A stretch of 64,000 bases of DNA from Streptomyces sp. MJM8645 (GCF_001625365.1 NZ_LJJF01000001.1:5698501-5762500); one strand, 5' to 3'. Shown: positions 8,686 to 18,045, counted from the stretch's first letter. The notes: generated by a model from the letters alone, not told the origin. Translations and numbers: made by a program.

Positions 8686-10085
<1,400 letters not shown>

Positions 10086-10185
10086 CCCCGCCCGCCGGGC
10101 ACACCCGCCCGACCCGTTCCACCCGACCGGCCTGTTCGACCCGTTCCACCGACCGCAGCCAGACCGACCAGCAGGGGGCAGAGGC

Positions 10186-10824
10186 ATGAGGCAGCCGCTC
10201 ACGGCGCACACCGGACAGGCCGTGGCCCTGTCCCGGGACGACGTCGACACCGACCAGATCATCCCGGCCGAGTTCTGCAAGCGGCTGACCAAGACCGGCT
10301 ACGCCGACACCCTGTTCGGGCACTGGCGCAAGGAGCCCGGGTTCGTCCTGAACCAGCCGGAGCACCAGGACGCGAGCGTCCTGGTGGCGGGCCACAACTT
10401 CGGCACCGGCAGCTCCCGCGAGCACGCCGTGTGGGCCCTGCGCGACTGGGGCTTCCGGGCCGTCATCGCCACCAGCTTCGGCGACATCTTCCTGCGCAAC
10501 GCGCTGAAGAACGGCCTGCTGGCCGTCGCCCTGCCGGTGCCCGTCGTCGCCGACCTCGCCGAACGCGCCCAGGCCGACCCGAAGTTCGAGATCACCGTCG
10601 ACCTGGAGCAGCTGACCGTCGGCACCGACCTCGGGACCTGGGAGTTCGAGGCCGACCAGCGCGCCCGCTGGCTGCTGCTCAACGGCCTCGACGACATCGA
10701 CGTCACCCTGCGCAAGGCCGACGCGATCGCCGCCTTCGAGCAGGGCCGCCCGGCCTGGATGACCAGCATCACCCGCGGCGCCTTCTCCTCCCCGGACACC
10801 GCGAAGCAGCGCCGGGCCTCCTGA
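10186..10824 (+). CDS. leuD: Isopropylmalate isomerase/homoaconitase small subunit-like
   Basis: A 212-residue LeuD-type swivel-domain subunit completing the isomerase. The opening DDVDTDQIIPAEFCKRL, the active-site segment GHNFGTGSSREHAVWAL and the AVIATSFGDIFLRNALKNGLL block are characteristic. ATG 10186 is preceded by AGGGGGCAGAGGC. The C-terminus continues some 15 residues past the usual LeuD end with a polar tail. It lies between the large subunit and the dehydrogenase in the same orientation, with intergenic gaps of about 100 and 119 bp. These are longer than usual inside Streptomyces operons, so internal promoters are possible. Confidence 0.9.
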   Translation: MRQPLTAHTGQAVALSRDDVDTDQIIPAEFCKRLTKTGYADTLFGHWRKEPGFVLNQPEHQDASVLVAGHNFGTGSSREHAVWALRDWGFRAVIATSFGDIFLRNALKNGLLAVALPVPVVADLAERAQADPKFEITVDLEQLTVGTDLGTWEFEADQRARWLLLNGLDDIDVTLRKADAIAAFEQGRPAWMTSITRGAFSSPDTAKQRRAS

Positions 10825-10943
10825 CGACCGCGCCCCCCGGCGCAGCTCCCAGGGCCGCGCGGCGGTGACCCTGCCCGACGCCCCCGGCCCGGCCGACCCG
10901 ACCCACAACCGGCCGGCCCCACCCCAGAAACGGTGAGAGACCC

Positions 10944-11981
10944 ATGACCAAGACAGTGACCGTCATCCCCGGTGACGGCATCGGCCCCGAGGTGACCAAG
11001 GAGGCCCTGGAGACCATCGAGTCGCTGGGCCTGGACCTCGCGGTCGACGTGCTCGACCACGTCAACGCCGACACCTACCTGCGGACCGGGGTCTCCCTGT
11101 CCGACGAGGACTTCGAGCGGATCAAGGCGAGCGACTCGGTGCTCTTCGGCGCCATCGGCGACCCCCGGGTGAAGACCTCGGACTACGGCCGCGGCGTCCT
11201 GCTGCGCCTGCGCTTCGACCTCGACCTGTACGTCAACCACCGCCCGGCCACCCTGCTCCAGGAGCGGCTGAGCCCGCTGCGCGACGCCCGGACCCGCGCC
11301 ATCGACGCCGTGATCGTCCGGGAGAACACCGAGGGCCTCTACACCGACATCGGCGGAGTGCTGCGCGGGAACACCGTGCACGAGATGGCCGTCGACGCGG
11401 ACGTCAGCACCTACATGGGCGTCTCGCGGGTGATGGAGTACGCGTACTCGATCGCCGAGCGCGGCGTCTGCATGGTCGACAAGTCCAACGCCGTCCGGCA
11501 CGGCGGCCAGGTGTGGCAGCGGGTGTTCCGCGAGGCCGCCGCGAAGCACCCCGCCATCGACTCCACCCACCTCTACGTCGACGCCGCCGCGATGAAGCTG
11601 ATCTCCGACCCGTCGCAGTTCGACGTGATCGTCACCAACAACTCGTACGGCGACATCCTCAGCGACCTGGCGGCCATGCTGGCCGGCGGCCTGGGCAACG
11701 CGGCCTCGGCCAACATCAACCCGGACACCGGGTTCGGCCTCTACGAGCCGGTGCACGGCAGCGCGCCCGACATCGCCGGCCAGGGCATCGGCAACCCCTT
11801 CGGCGCCATCCTCAGCTCCGCGCTGATGCTGGAGCGCCTGGGCTGGGCCGCCGAGGCTAAGGCGATCCAGCTGGCCGTCGGCACGGCCGTGGCGGAGGGC
11901 GCCTGCACGCCGGACCTCGGCGGCACCCTCACCACCGAGCAGGTCGGCGCCGCGGTCAGGGCGGCCCTCGCCGCGGCCTGA
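10944..11981 (+). CDS. Isopropylmalate/isocitrate-type beta-decarboxylating dehydrogenase
   Basis: A 345-residue NAD-dependent beta-decarboxylating dehydrogenase, expected to oxidise and decarboxylate the 3-alkylmalate to a 2-oxoacid one carbon longer. Seen: VIPGDGIGPEV, LRLRFDLDLYVNHRPA with substrate Arg residues, VIVRENTEGLY, the Lys in MVDKSNAVRHGGQVW, and YGDILSDLAAMLAGGLGNAASANINPDTGFGLYEPVHGSAPDIAGQG with the metal Asp residues. VRENTEG is shared with homoisocitrate and isocitrate enzymes, whereas Streptomyces LeuB usually has REGTEG. That makes a substrate other than 3-isopropylmalate plausible. It is the last gene of the set and is followed by a strong hairpin. Dehydrogenase class is firm; substrate is not. 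Confidence 0.88.
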   Translation: MTKTVTVIPGDGIGPEVTKEALETIESLGLDLAVDVLDHVNADTYLRTGVSLSDEDFERIKASDSVLFGAIGDPRVKTSDYGRGVLLRLRFDLDLYVNHRPATLLQERLSPLRDARTRAIDAVIVRENTEGLYTDIGGVLRGNTVHEMAVDADVSTYMGVSRVMEYAYSIAERGVCMVDKSNAVRHGGQVWQRVFREAAAKHPAIDSTHLYVDAAAMKLISDPSQFDVIVTNNSYGDILSDLAAMLAGGLGNAASANINPDTGFGLYEPVHGSAPDIAGQGIGNPFGAILSSALMLERLGWAAEAKAIQLAVGTAVAEGACTPDLGGTLTTEQVGAAVRAALAAA

Positions 11982-12010
11982 CGGCATGACCCGCCCCCAC
12001 CCCCCCAACC

Positions 12011-12042
12011 GCCGCCGTGGTCGCCCCACCGACCACGGCGGC
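12011..12042 (+). terminator. Hairpin terminator after the leu-like operon
   Basis: A perfect 13-bp inverted repeat GCCGCCGTGGTCG (12011-12023) and its complement (12030-12042) with a 6-nt loop, 29 bp after the dehydrogenase stop. There is no T-tract, as is usual in Streptomyces. Confidence 0.7.
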
Positions 12043-12102
12043 CGGGTCCGTCCTCCCCGACACCGCCCGGCGGGCGGGCGTCCGAAGGCGGACCCAGGCC
12101 GC

Positions 12103-12168
12103 TCAGCCCCAGGGATTGTGCTCGTGCGATCCGCTGACCGCGGTACGGAACGTGGTGTGCTCGATCAT
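12103..12168 (-). CDS. Possible 21-residue small protein in the 11.98-12.40 kb gap
   Basis: The gap between the dehydrogenase and the ArsR gene is about 415 bp and has no long gene. On the reverse strand, ATG 12168 begins MIEHTTFRTAVSGSHEHNPW plus Gly and a stop. A GGAG lies about 17-20 nt upstream, farther than ideal. The stretch is less GC-rich than its surroundings and the peptide has an unusually mixed, non-runoff composition. The rest of the gap holds a GTCGAC-centred direct repeat near 12261-12295. Low confidence. Confidence 0.25.
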   Translation of the reverse strand: MIEHTTFRTAVSGSHEHNPWG

Positions 12169-12385
12169 CTCGTACGGACTCCAACTCCTGGACGGCGCGG
12201 CCGGTCGGCTGCGGTGGAAAGGATGGCTGAAGCCTGGCAGCCCCGGCCATCGGCCCGCTATCGACGCCCGGTGTCGACGTCCGGTGTCGACGCCCACTGG
12301 GTACGCCCGCTGGCGACGCCCGCGCCCGGCCGGACGGCACCGGCTTCGGCGCCGCCGGGGCGCCGGGGCGGTGGGGCCGGCTCGG

Positions 12386-12391
12386 TAGGAT
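12386..12391 (+). promoter_or_regulatory. -10 box TAGGAT of a probably leaderless ArsR gene
   Basis: TAGGAT ends 7 nt before the ATG at 12399, which places the transcription start at or next to the start codon. No Shine-Dalgarno sequence is present, consistent with a leaderless mRNA. Confidence 0.5.
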
Positions 12392-12398
12392 CCCTGGC

Positions 12399-12815
12399 AT
12401 GGGTGCGCAGGAAGAGGCGTGGGACACGGACGCGGCGGAGCGGGCGGTCGCGGTGCTGAAGGCGGTCGCCGACCCGTCCCGGTACCGGCTGCTCTGGGCG
12501 CTGACCCGGCGGGAGCTGCCGGTCAGCGAACTGGCGGAGCTGCTGGGCGCGCACGTGGCGGCGACCTCGCAGCACCTGGCCAGGCTGCGGGCGGCCGGGC
12601 TGGTCGTCTCGCGCCGGGAGGGCACCCGGATCTTCTACCGCGCCGCCGAGGTGCGCGGCCTGCTGACGGAGGCGGCGCTGATCGCCAACGACCTGCCCGG
12701 GCGCGGTGACGGCGGCGACGGCGGCGGTACCGGCCCGGCCGCCGCGACGGCCGAGCAGCCGTTCGCCCGCGCCGTCCGCTCCGCCCGCCGCCGCCCGGCC
12801 ACCGGCCAGGCCTGA
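12399..12815 (+). CDS. ArsR/SmtB-family winged-helix repressor
   Basis: A 138-residue ArsR-type regulator. The core spans about residues 10-95: AVAVLKAVADPSRYRLLWAL, ELPVSELAELLGAHVAATSQ with the recognition helix and HLARLRAAGLVVSRREGTRI as the wing. These regulators normally repress a neighbouring metal- or stress-response gene. Here there is no Cys and few His, so the usual metal sites are not visible and the effector is unknown. The C-terminal 45 residues are Gly/Ala/Arg-rich and probably disordered. It is convergent with the ABC transporter ATPase gene, only 10 bp apart, and the TAGGAT box suggests a leaderless transcript. It might act on the leu-like cluster upstream, but nothing in the sequence shows this. 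Confidence 0.85.
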   Translation: MGAQEEAWDTDAAERAVAVLKAVADPSRYRLLWALTRRELPVSELAELLGAHVAATSQHLARLRAAGLVVSRREGTRIFYRAAEVRGLLTEAALIANDLPGRGDGGDGGGTGPAAATAEQPFARAVRSARRRPATGQA

Positions 12816-12825
12816 CTCCGGCGCT

Positions 12826-14217
12826 TCAGGCCGTCTCCTCGTCGAGCCGGTACTCCCGCAGGGCGGCGTCGTAGCCGAACAGCCCGGCGTAGCGGCCCCA
12901 GTCGGTGGCGGTCTCCAACTGCCGGTCGACCTGTTCGCTGGTGTAGTGGTGGGCGAGCAGGTCGCGGAAGAAGCCGGCGTGCACGGCGGCGCCGGGGCGG
13001 CCGCGCAGGCCGTTGGTGATCAGCCGGACCAGCGGGACGTCCACCGCGGCACCGGCGAAGATGGTCCGGGACTCCTGGACGTCGGCTCCGGCGAAGGCGG
13101 CGCCGGCCTCGGTGAGCAGCAGGTCGTCGCCGTGGATCTCGGCGAAGCCGAGCAGGTCGAGGGCGTCGAGCTGGGGGAGCATGTCGTCGATGTCGAGGCC
13201 GAGTTCGTCGGCGAGGTCGGCGAGGTCGCAGCAGCCGCCGCGGTGGGCGATCATCGCGGCGAGGCCGGCGAGGCCGTCCACGCTGGCGGTGGGCAGCGGG
13301 GTGTTGGCGACGGTGCGCCGGTCGGGCCGGGCGCCGTCGGCGCGGCCGGGCAGGCGGGTCTCCTTGGGGCGTCCGGTCATGATCCGGTAGACCCGGTCGA
13401 CGAGTTCGTCGAAGGCGGCGGCGTCGCGGTCGCGGGGCCGGTCGAGGTCGACCTCGACGGTCTCCCGGATGGTGCCGTACGGGCGGGAGCCGAGGACGAC
13501 GATTCGGTCGGCCATCAGGACCGCCTCCTCGATGTTGTGGGTGACCAGGACGACGGCGCGGGTGGGGAACTGGCCGGACTCCCACAGTTCCAGCAGCTCG
13601 CCGCGCAGGTTCTCGGCGGTGAGGACGTCCAGCGCGGAGAAGGGCTCGTCCATCATCAGCACGTCCGGTTCGACGACCAGGGCGCGGGCGAAGCCGACGC
13701 GCTGGCGCATGCCGCCGGAGAGCTCCTTGGGGTAGGCGGACTCGAAGCCGGCCAGGCCGATCAGGTCGATGGCCTGGACGGCGGCCTCGGCGCGCTCCCG
13801 GGGCGGCACGCCGCGGGCCTCCAGGCCGAGTTCGACGTTCTGCCGGACGGTCAGCCAGGGCAGCAGCGCGAAGGTCTGGAACACCAGGGCGGTGCCCGGG
13901 TTGGCGCCGGTGAGCGGGGTGCCGCGGTAGGCGACGGTGCCGGAGCTGGGCGGGATCAGCCCGGACAGGCAGCGCAGCAGGGTGGACTTGCCGGAGCCGG
14001 AGCGGCCGAGCAGGGCGACGATCTCGCCGGCCCGGACGGTGAGGTCGATGCCGGACAGCACGGGCAGCGCGCCGTCGGCGCCGGCGTAGGCCTTGGTGAG
14101 GCCGACGGTCTCCAGCAGGACCTCGCCGTCGGCGGGGGAGAACACAGCAGCAGCAGCAGCAGCATCAGCGGCGGCGGGCGGCGCGGGGCGGGCGGCGCGC
14201 GGGAACGGGAAGCGCAT
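12826..14217 (-). CDS. NitT/TauT-type ABC transporter ATP-binding protein with AAA-associated C-terminal domain
   Basis: A 463-residue ATPase of the nitrate/sulfonate/taurine importer class. Walker A LLGRSGSGKST near residue 70, Q-loop LVFQTFALLPWLTV, signature LSGGMRQR near 168, Walker B VLMMDEPFSALD near 190 and switch His in VLVTHNIEEAVLMADR are all intact. After the nucleotide-binding domain it has a roughly 170-residue extension (AAA-associated C-terminal domain; LAAMIAHRGGCCDLADLADE onward), as seen in many actinobacterial copies. The start is ATG 14217 with GGAGGT 6 nt upstream. The N-terminus carries a poly-Ala run from a CAG-like microsatellite (about 14146-14166). It lies 33 bp downstream of its permease gene. 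No substrate-binding protein gene is nearby. Confidence 0.92.
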   Translation of the reverse strand: MRFPFPRAARPAPPAAADAAAAAAVFSPADGEVLLETVGLTKAYAGADGALPVLSGIDLTVRAGEIVALLGRSGSGKSTLLRCLSGLIPPSSGTVAYRGTPLTGANPGTALVFQTFALLPWLTVRQNVELGLEARGVPPRERAEAAVQAIDLIGLAGFESAYPKELSGGMRQRVGFARALVVEPDVLMMDEPFSALDVLTAENLRGELLELWESGQFPTRAVVLVTHNIEEAVLMADRIVVLGSRPYGTIRETVEVDLDRPRDRDAAAFDELVDRVYRIMTGRPKETRLPGRADGARPDRRTVANTPLPTASVDGLAGLAAMIAHRGGCCDLADLADELGLDIDDMLPQLDALDLLGFAEIHGDDLLLTEAGAAFAGADVQESRTIFAGAAVDVPLVRLITNGLRGRPGAAVHAGFFRDLLAHHYTSEQVDRQLETATDWGRYAGLFGYDAALREYRLDEETA

Positions 14218-14250
14218 ACGGGGACCTCCGGGGCGGGGAGCGGGCGCGGG

Positions 14251-16008
14251 TCAGAGCGAGTAGCGGCGCTCGGCCAGGCGGTAGAGGCGGCGCCAGAGCA
14301 GCCGGTTGAGGGCGACGACGTACAGGCTCATCACCGCCACCCCGGCGAGCAGGTGCGGGTAGTCGCCGCGCTCGGTGGCCCGCGCGATGTACGCGCCGAG
14401 GCCGGTGGCGGTGAGCGTGGTGCCGCCGAAGGTGACGACCTCGGAGACGATGGAGGCGTTCCAGGCGCCGCCGGAGGCGGTGAGGCCGCCGGTGACGTAG
14501 GCCGGGAAGATCCCGGGGATGATCAGCCGCCGCCAGCGCTGCCAGCCGCGCACGCCGAGGTCGTCCATGGCCTCGCGCAGGTCGGTGGGGATGGCCATGG
14601 CGCCGGCGATGGTGTTGAACAGGATGTACCACTGGGCGCCGAGGGCCATCAGCAGGACGCCGCCGAGGTCGATCGACAGCCCGGTCCGCAGCAGCAGCCA
14701 GACGACCAGCGGGAAGAGGAAGTTGGCCGGGAAGCTGGCGAGCACCTGCACCAGCGGCTGGGCGATCCGGGTCAGCCGGGGGGAGAAGCCGATCCGCACG
14801 CCGACCGGCACCCAGACCAGGGTGGCGACGGTCACCAGGACGACGACCCGGGCGAGCGTGGCGAGGCCGAGCAGCAGCGGTTCGCCGAACACGCCGAGGC
14901 CGGTCGCGCCGTGCAGGTAGCGGCCGAGGTCGACCAGGCCCCAGAGCACGAGGCCGCCGGCGACGGCGGCGAAGGCGGTGTCCCCGGCGCGCCGCCGCCC
15001 GGGGTCGACGGCCAGCGGGCGGTCGTCGGTGCCCAGCAGGCGCCCGGCCCGGGAGAGCGCCCGCCACCCCGGGCGCAGCAGCCGGCCGAGCAGTCCGGGC
15101 CAGTGCGAGCGGCGCAGCAGGTCCAGCACGACGGAGCGCTGCACCTCGGTGGCCTCGGACTGCTCGTTCTTGAAGCGTTCGGCCCAGGCCGTGAGCGGGC
15201 GCCAGAACAGCAGGTTGACGCCGACCACCAGGACGGCCATGGTGGCGATCGCCCAGCCGACTCGGCCGAGGTCGCCGGCGGCGATGGCCGCGCCCGCGTA
15301 GGAGCCGACGCCGGGCAGCGCGTAGCCCTGGTCGTCGACGCTGATCGCCTCGGAGGCGACCAGGAAGAACCAGCCGCCGCCGAAGCTCAGCATGCCGTTC
15401 CAGACCAGGCCGATCATGCCCGAGGGCAGTTCGACCTTCCAGAACCGCATCCACCGGGTGAAGCGGAACGAGCGTGACAGCTCGTCGAGTTCGGGCGGCA
15501 GCGAGACCAGCGAGCAGTAGAAGCCGAAGGTCATGTTCCAGGCCTGGGAGGTGAAGATGGCGAACACCGCCGCGCACTCCAGGCCCAGCACGGAGCCGGG
15601 GAACAGGGCGAGGAAGCCGGTCACCGCGACGGTCAGGAAGGCGAGCACCGGCACCGACTGGAGGATGTCCAGGGCCGGGATCAGGACCCGCTCCAGCCGG
15701 CGGCTGCGGGCCGCGGCGTAGGCGTAGCCGAAGGTGAAGACCACCGACACGGCGAGCGCGGCGAACATTCGCAGCAGCGAGCGCGCCGCGTCGTACGGCA
15801 GCCGCGCCGGGTCGGTGTCGACCGCCGCGTTCCGGCCGGTGGAGAACCGGACGGTGGTGCCCTGCCCGACCCGCAGCGCGAGGTAGAGCAGCACCAGGAC
15901 GGCGGCCGCGACGAGCGCGTCCACCCAGGTCATCCGGGCCAGGCGGGCGGCCGTCCGGGACGGCAGTGAGCCCCGGGCGGCGCCCGGGGCCGGCTTCGGC
16001 AGGGTCAT
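14251..16008 (-). CDS. ABC transporter permease with two tandem MetI-type domains
   Basis: A 585-residue membrane protein with about a dozen hydrophobic segments and two binding-protein-dependent permease domains fused head to tail. The first spans about residues 80-300, the second about 370-570. Each has an EAA-like cytoplasmic loop: SLPPELDELSRSFRFTRWMR in the first, DLREAMDDLGVRGWQRWRRL in the second. It would form the whole membrane pore with the ATPase encoded downstream. ATG 16008 is chosen over the in-frame GTG 16017 because that GTG is part of the ribosome-binding site (GGAGGTGC, 7 nt before ATG). Substrate is unknown: the NitT/TauT family moves nitrate, sulfonates, taurine, bicarbonate and pyrimidine precursors. 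A 22-codon ORF with a strong ribosome-binding site lies about 100 bp upstream. Confidence 0.9.
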   Translation of the reverse strand: MTLPKPAPGAARGSLPSRTAARLARMTWVDALVAAAVLVLLYLALRVGQGTTVRFSTGRNAAVDTDPARLPYDAARSLLRMFAALAVSVVFTFGYAYAAARSRRLERVLIPALDILQSVPVLAFLTVAVTGFLALFPGSVLGLECAAVFAIFTSQAWNMTFGFYCSLVSLPPELDELSRSFRFTRWMRFWKVELPSGMIGLVWNGMLSFGGGWFFLVASEAISVDDQGYALPGVGSYAGAAIAAGDLGRVGWAIATMAVLVVGVNLLFWRPLTAWAERFKNEQSEATEVQRSVVLDLLRRSHWPGLLGRLLRPGWRALSRAGRLLGTDDRPLAVDPGRRRAGDTAFAAVAGGLVLWGLVDLGRYLHGATGLGVFGEPLLLGLATLARVVVLVTVATLVWVPVGVRIGFSPRLTRIAQPLVQVLASFPANFLFPLVVWLLLRTGLSIDLGGVLLMALGAQWYILFNTIAGAMAIPTDLREAMDDLGVRGWQRWRRLIIPGIFPAYVTGGLTASGGAWNASIVSEVVTFGGTTLTATGLGAYIARATERGDYPHLLAGVAVMSLYVVALNRLLWRRLYRLAERRYSL

Positions 16009-16110
16009 GGGGTGCACCTCCGGCGCGCACCCGGGGCCCCGGGGTCGGGAGAGGTGCGTGCGACGTCAGCGGGATCGGGACGAACGCCGCGTCCCCCCCG
16101 GGCCGTCGCG

Positions 16111-16179
16111 TCAGGCGCGCGGGCGGGCGTGGGGGAGGCGGCCGGTACGGCGGCGCGTACTGGGAGGGTCTTCGCCCAT
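16111..16179 (-). CDS. Candidate 22-residue leader ORF upstream of the ABC permease
   Basis: GGAGGAGGCGGCC precedes ATG 16179. The ORF reads MGEDPPSTRRRTGRLPHARP plus Arg-Ala and stops at 16111, about 100 nt before the permease start. It is one of three short ORFs in this window that have better ribosome-binding sites than the genes they precede. It could be an attenuator or leader peptide. It lacks the Cys codons of known actinobacterial sulfur-operon leaders. The rest of the 290-bp gap (16009-16298) shows only GC-rich short palindromes. Confidence 0.4.
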   Translation of the reverse strand: MGEDPPSTRRRTGRLPHARPRA

Positions 16180-16298
16180 GGCCGCCTCCTCCGGTGGTGT
16201 CGTCTGGTGCCGTCCCGGCCCGTCCTGCGGGCCCCGGGCAGTCTGCTCCTTCGGTACGTCCGTAGGCAAATGGATCCGGGGTTCCCCCGCGTGCCGGC

Positions 16299-16664
16299 TC
16301 AGGCCGTTTCGACGAACTCCAGCAGGTTGCCGACGGGGTCGGTGGTGTAGAAGCGGCGCCGGGGCGGCAGGCTCTCGTCCCACACCACGAGCACGCCGAG
16401 CTCGGACAGCCGCGAGGCGAAGTCGTCGATCTCGGAGACCGCGATGCCGGGGTGGGCCTTGGTGCTGGGGCGGAAGCGCTCCTCGATGCCGAGGTAGAGC
16501 CGGACCCGGCCGCCGTCGGCGGCGAACCAGCAGCCGCCGCCCTCGGTCAGCGGCCGGGGCTTGGGGATCTCGGCCATCTGCAGGACGTCGCCGTAGAAGG
16601 CCCGCAGCAGGGCCTCGCTGCCGGGGGGTGCGGAGAGCTGGACGTGGTCGAGGGCCGTGATCAC
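16299..16664 (-). CDS. VOC-superfamily (glyoxalase/bleomycin-resistance fold) protein
   Basis: A 121-residue single vicinal-oxygen-chelate domain. It opens MITALDHVQLSAPPGSEALL and has GGGCWFAADGGRVRLYLGIE in the middle. It closes RRRFYTTDPVGNLLEFVETA, with His, Glu and Phe in typical metal-site positions. It starts with GTG 16664, whose GTGA overlaps the upstream membrane-protein stop and follows GGAGG. Family members include metal-dependent dioxygenases, isomerases and drug-binding proteins; none can be chosen here. Confidence 0.85.
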   Translation of the reverse strand: MITALDHVQLSAPPGSEALLRAFYGDVLQMAEIPKPRPLTEGGGCWFAADGGRVRLYLGIEERFRPSTKAHPGIAVSEIDDFASRLSELGVLVVWDESLPPRRRFYTTDPVGNLLEFVETA

Positions 16665-17122
16665 TGCGGCCTCCTGTCGGGAGCGGTGTGGTGCCGGGCC
16701 GCGGTGACCAGCAGCCGGGCGGTCGGGGTGGACAGGTCGAGGTGGTGGGCGATCCACTGGGGGTCGTGCCCGTGGGTGGCGAACACCCAGGCGGTGTAGA
16801 GCCGGTTCAGGCCCGGGGCGCCGGGCGACAGCAGCAGCGGTCGGACCTGCTCCATCGGGAACCCGTCCAGGGAGCGGGCGCTGAACCACTGGGTGTCGTC
16901 CTCGCCGGGGGCGGCGGGCCGGGCGGTGCCGCGCCCGCTGCGGGCGAGCAGCAGGGCGAGGAGCAGTCCGGCCGCCGAGGCGCCGATGAGTACGCCGGAG
17001 AGGAAGAGCCGCAGCCGCCCCGGGGCGACGCCGACGGCGATCCCCTGGAGGGTGAGGAGGAGCAGGACGCCGCACAGCGCCGTCCCTCTGCTGGTCCAGG
17101 GGAACAGGGCGGTTCTGGTCAC
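16661..17122 (-). CDS. Small membrane protein of unknown function (two TM segments)
   Basis: A 153-residue protein with two N-terminal hydrophobic segments (about residues 14-34 and 38-60). A soluble C-terminal part follows, containing GLNRLYTAWVFATHGHDPQW and a predicted helix-turn-helix-like stretch LDLSTPTARLLVTAARHH. The GTG start at 17122 is supported by GAAGGAGG 8 nt upstream. Its last base pairs overlap the VOC gene start (GTGA), so the two are coupled. I recognise no family. Its position between an orphan DNA-binding protein and a VOC protein gives no clear role. Confidence 0.7.
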   Translation of the reverse strand: MTRTALFPWTSRGTALCGVLLLLTLQGIAVGVAPGRLRLFLSGVLIGASAAGLLLALLLARSGRGTARPAAPGEDDTQWFSARSLDGFPMEQVRPLLLSPGAPGLNRLYTAWVFATHGHDPQWIAHHLDLSTPTARLLVTAARHHTAPDRRPQ

Positions 17123-17222
17123 GGCGGTGTCCTCCTTCGGTGGGGTGCTGGCCGGCGGGGTGCCGCGGGGGCGGGCGATCGGGCCTCGGGCGGCGCAGTC
17201 GGACGGCGCGGCCGGACGGCGG

Positions 17223-17630
17223 TCAGGCGACGCGGGTCAGGCGGGGGTCGTACTTGTAGCCGATCTGGCGGACGGTGGCGATCGCCTCCCGGTGGCCGGG
17301 GCCGAGCTTGCGGCGGATCCGGGCGATGTGGGTGGCGATGGTGCGGGTGTCGCCGGTGTCCGGCCGGCCCCAGACCGTCTCCATCAGCTGGCGGCGGGAG
17401 TGGACCCGCAGCGGGTTGTCGACCAGGTGCGCGAGCAGCTCGAACTCCAGGTAGGGGAGTGCCAGTTGCTGCCCGTCGACGGTGACGGTGCGCTGTTCGG
17501 GGTCCACCACCAGGCCGGTGTCCGGGTCGACGGCGGGCCGGGGGGCCGGTGCGGGGCGCGGCCGCCGGGGCGGGGCGGCGGCGGTGTGGTCCGAGAAGAT
17601 GGCTTCGAGCCTGGGGTAGCGCACGGCCAT
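17223..17630 (-). CDS. Orphan OmpR/PhoB-type winged-helix DNA-binding protein (no receiver domain)
   Basis: A 135-residue protein consisting of a short Pro/Arg-rich N-terminus and one transcriptional regulatory C-terminal (OmpR) domain, about residues 45-132. Key stretches are DPEQRTVTVDGQQLALPYLE, FELLAHLVDNPLRVHSRRQL, METVWGRPDTGDTRTIATHI, ARIRRKLG and VRQIGYKY. There is no phospho-acceptor domain, so its activity is not set by an ordinary histidine kinase. Streptomycetes have several such stand-alone proteins; some act as transcription factors. ATG 17630 has GGAG 8 nt upstream. It sits in a minus-strand series downstream of the NRAMP-like gene. Confidence 0.85.
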   Translation of the reverse strand: MAVRYPRLEAIFSDHTAAAPPRRPRPAPAPRPAVDPDTGLVVDPEQRTVTVDGQQLALPYLEFELLAHLVDNPLRVHSRRQLMETVWGRPDTGDTRTIATHIARIRRKLGPGHREAIATVRQIGYKYDPRLTRVA

Positions 17631-17705
17631 GGCGGATGCTCCTTCGGCGGGTCGGTGCGGGGTCGGTGCGGATCTGTACGCATCAGTACGCATCGGTACG
17701 GGTGG

Positions 17706-17972
17706 TCAGCGGGCGGGGTGCCAGGGGTGCCAGGAGGCTTCCAGCCGGGCGGTGCCGTCCGGGGCCGTGACGGTCCGCCAGCTGGCCCGCAGCCGGGTGG
17801 GGCGGTCGGCGGGGGCGGCGGCCGGTGCCGGGCCCCGGGCCGTGACGGCGTGCAGGACGGGGCTGTCCAGCGGGCTCTCCGCCAGGCGTCGGCCCACGGC
17901 GGCGAGCGCGGCGCGCAGGCGGCCGCGGCCGGCGGACGGGAGGGAGGGGTGGAACGCGGCGACGATGGACAT
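17706..17972 (-). CDS. Small hypothetical protein (88 aa)
   Basis: An 88-residue protein starting MSIVAAFHPSLPSAGRGRLR and ending LEASWHPWHPAR, with GGAGGTGA 8 nt before ATG 17972. It is soluble and Ala/Arg-rich, with a Trp-rich tail. I recognise no family. The good ribosome-binding site and GC3 pattern support it as real. It lies between two other short genes of the same strand and may be co-transcribed with them. Confidence 0.65.
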   Translation of the reverse strand: MSIVAAFHPSLPSAGRGRLRAALAAVGRRLAESPLDSPVLHAVTARGPAPAAAPADRPTRLRASWRTVTAPDGTARLEASWHPWHPAR

Positions 17973-18045
17973 GGCAGGTCACCTCCGTGACAGGACAGCG
18001 GGTGGAGGGGTGCGCGAGGGCGCGGGTGGTGCGGTCGGCGGGGCG

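Noticed and set aside
14146..14166. CAG-like microsatellite
   Set aside because: It lies within the ATPase gene and only encodes a poly-Ala stretch before the nucleotide-binding domain; no regulatory meaning is evident.
12706..15477. A 923-codon plus-strand frame opposite the ABC transporter
   Set aside because: Shadow of the ATPase and permease genes; composition dominated by Gly, Glu and Gln with no domain.
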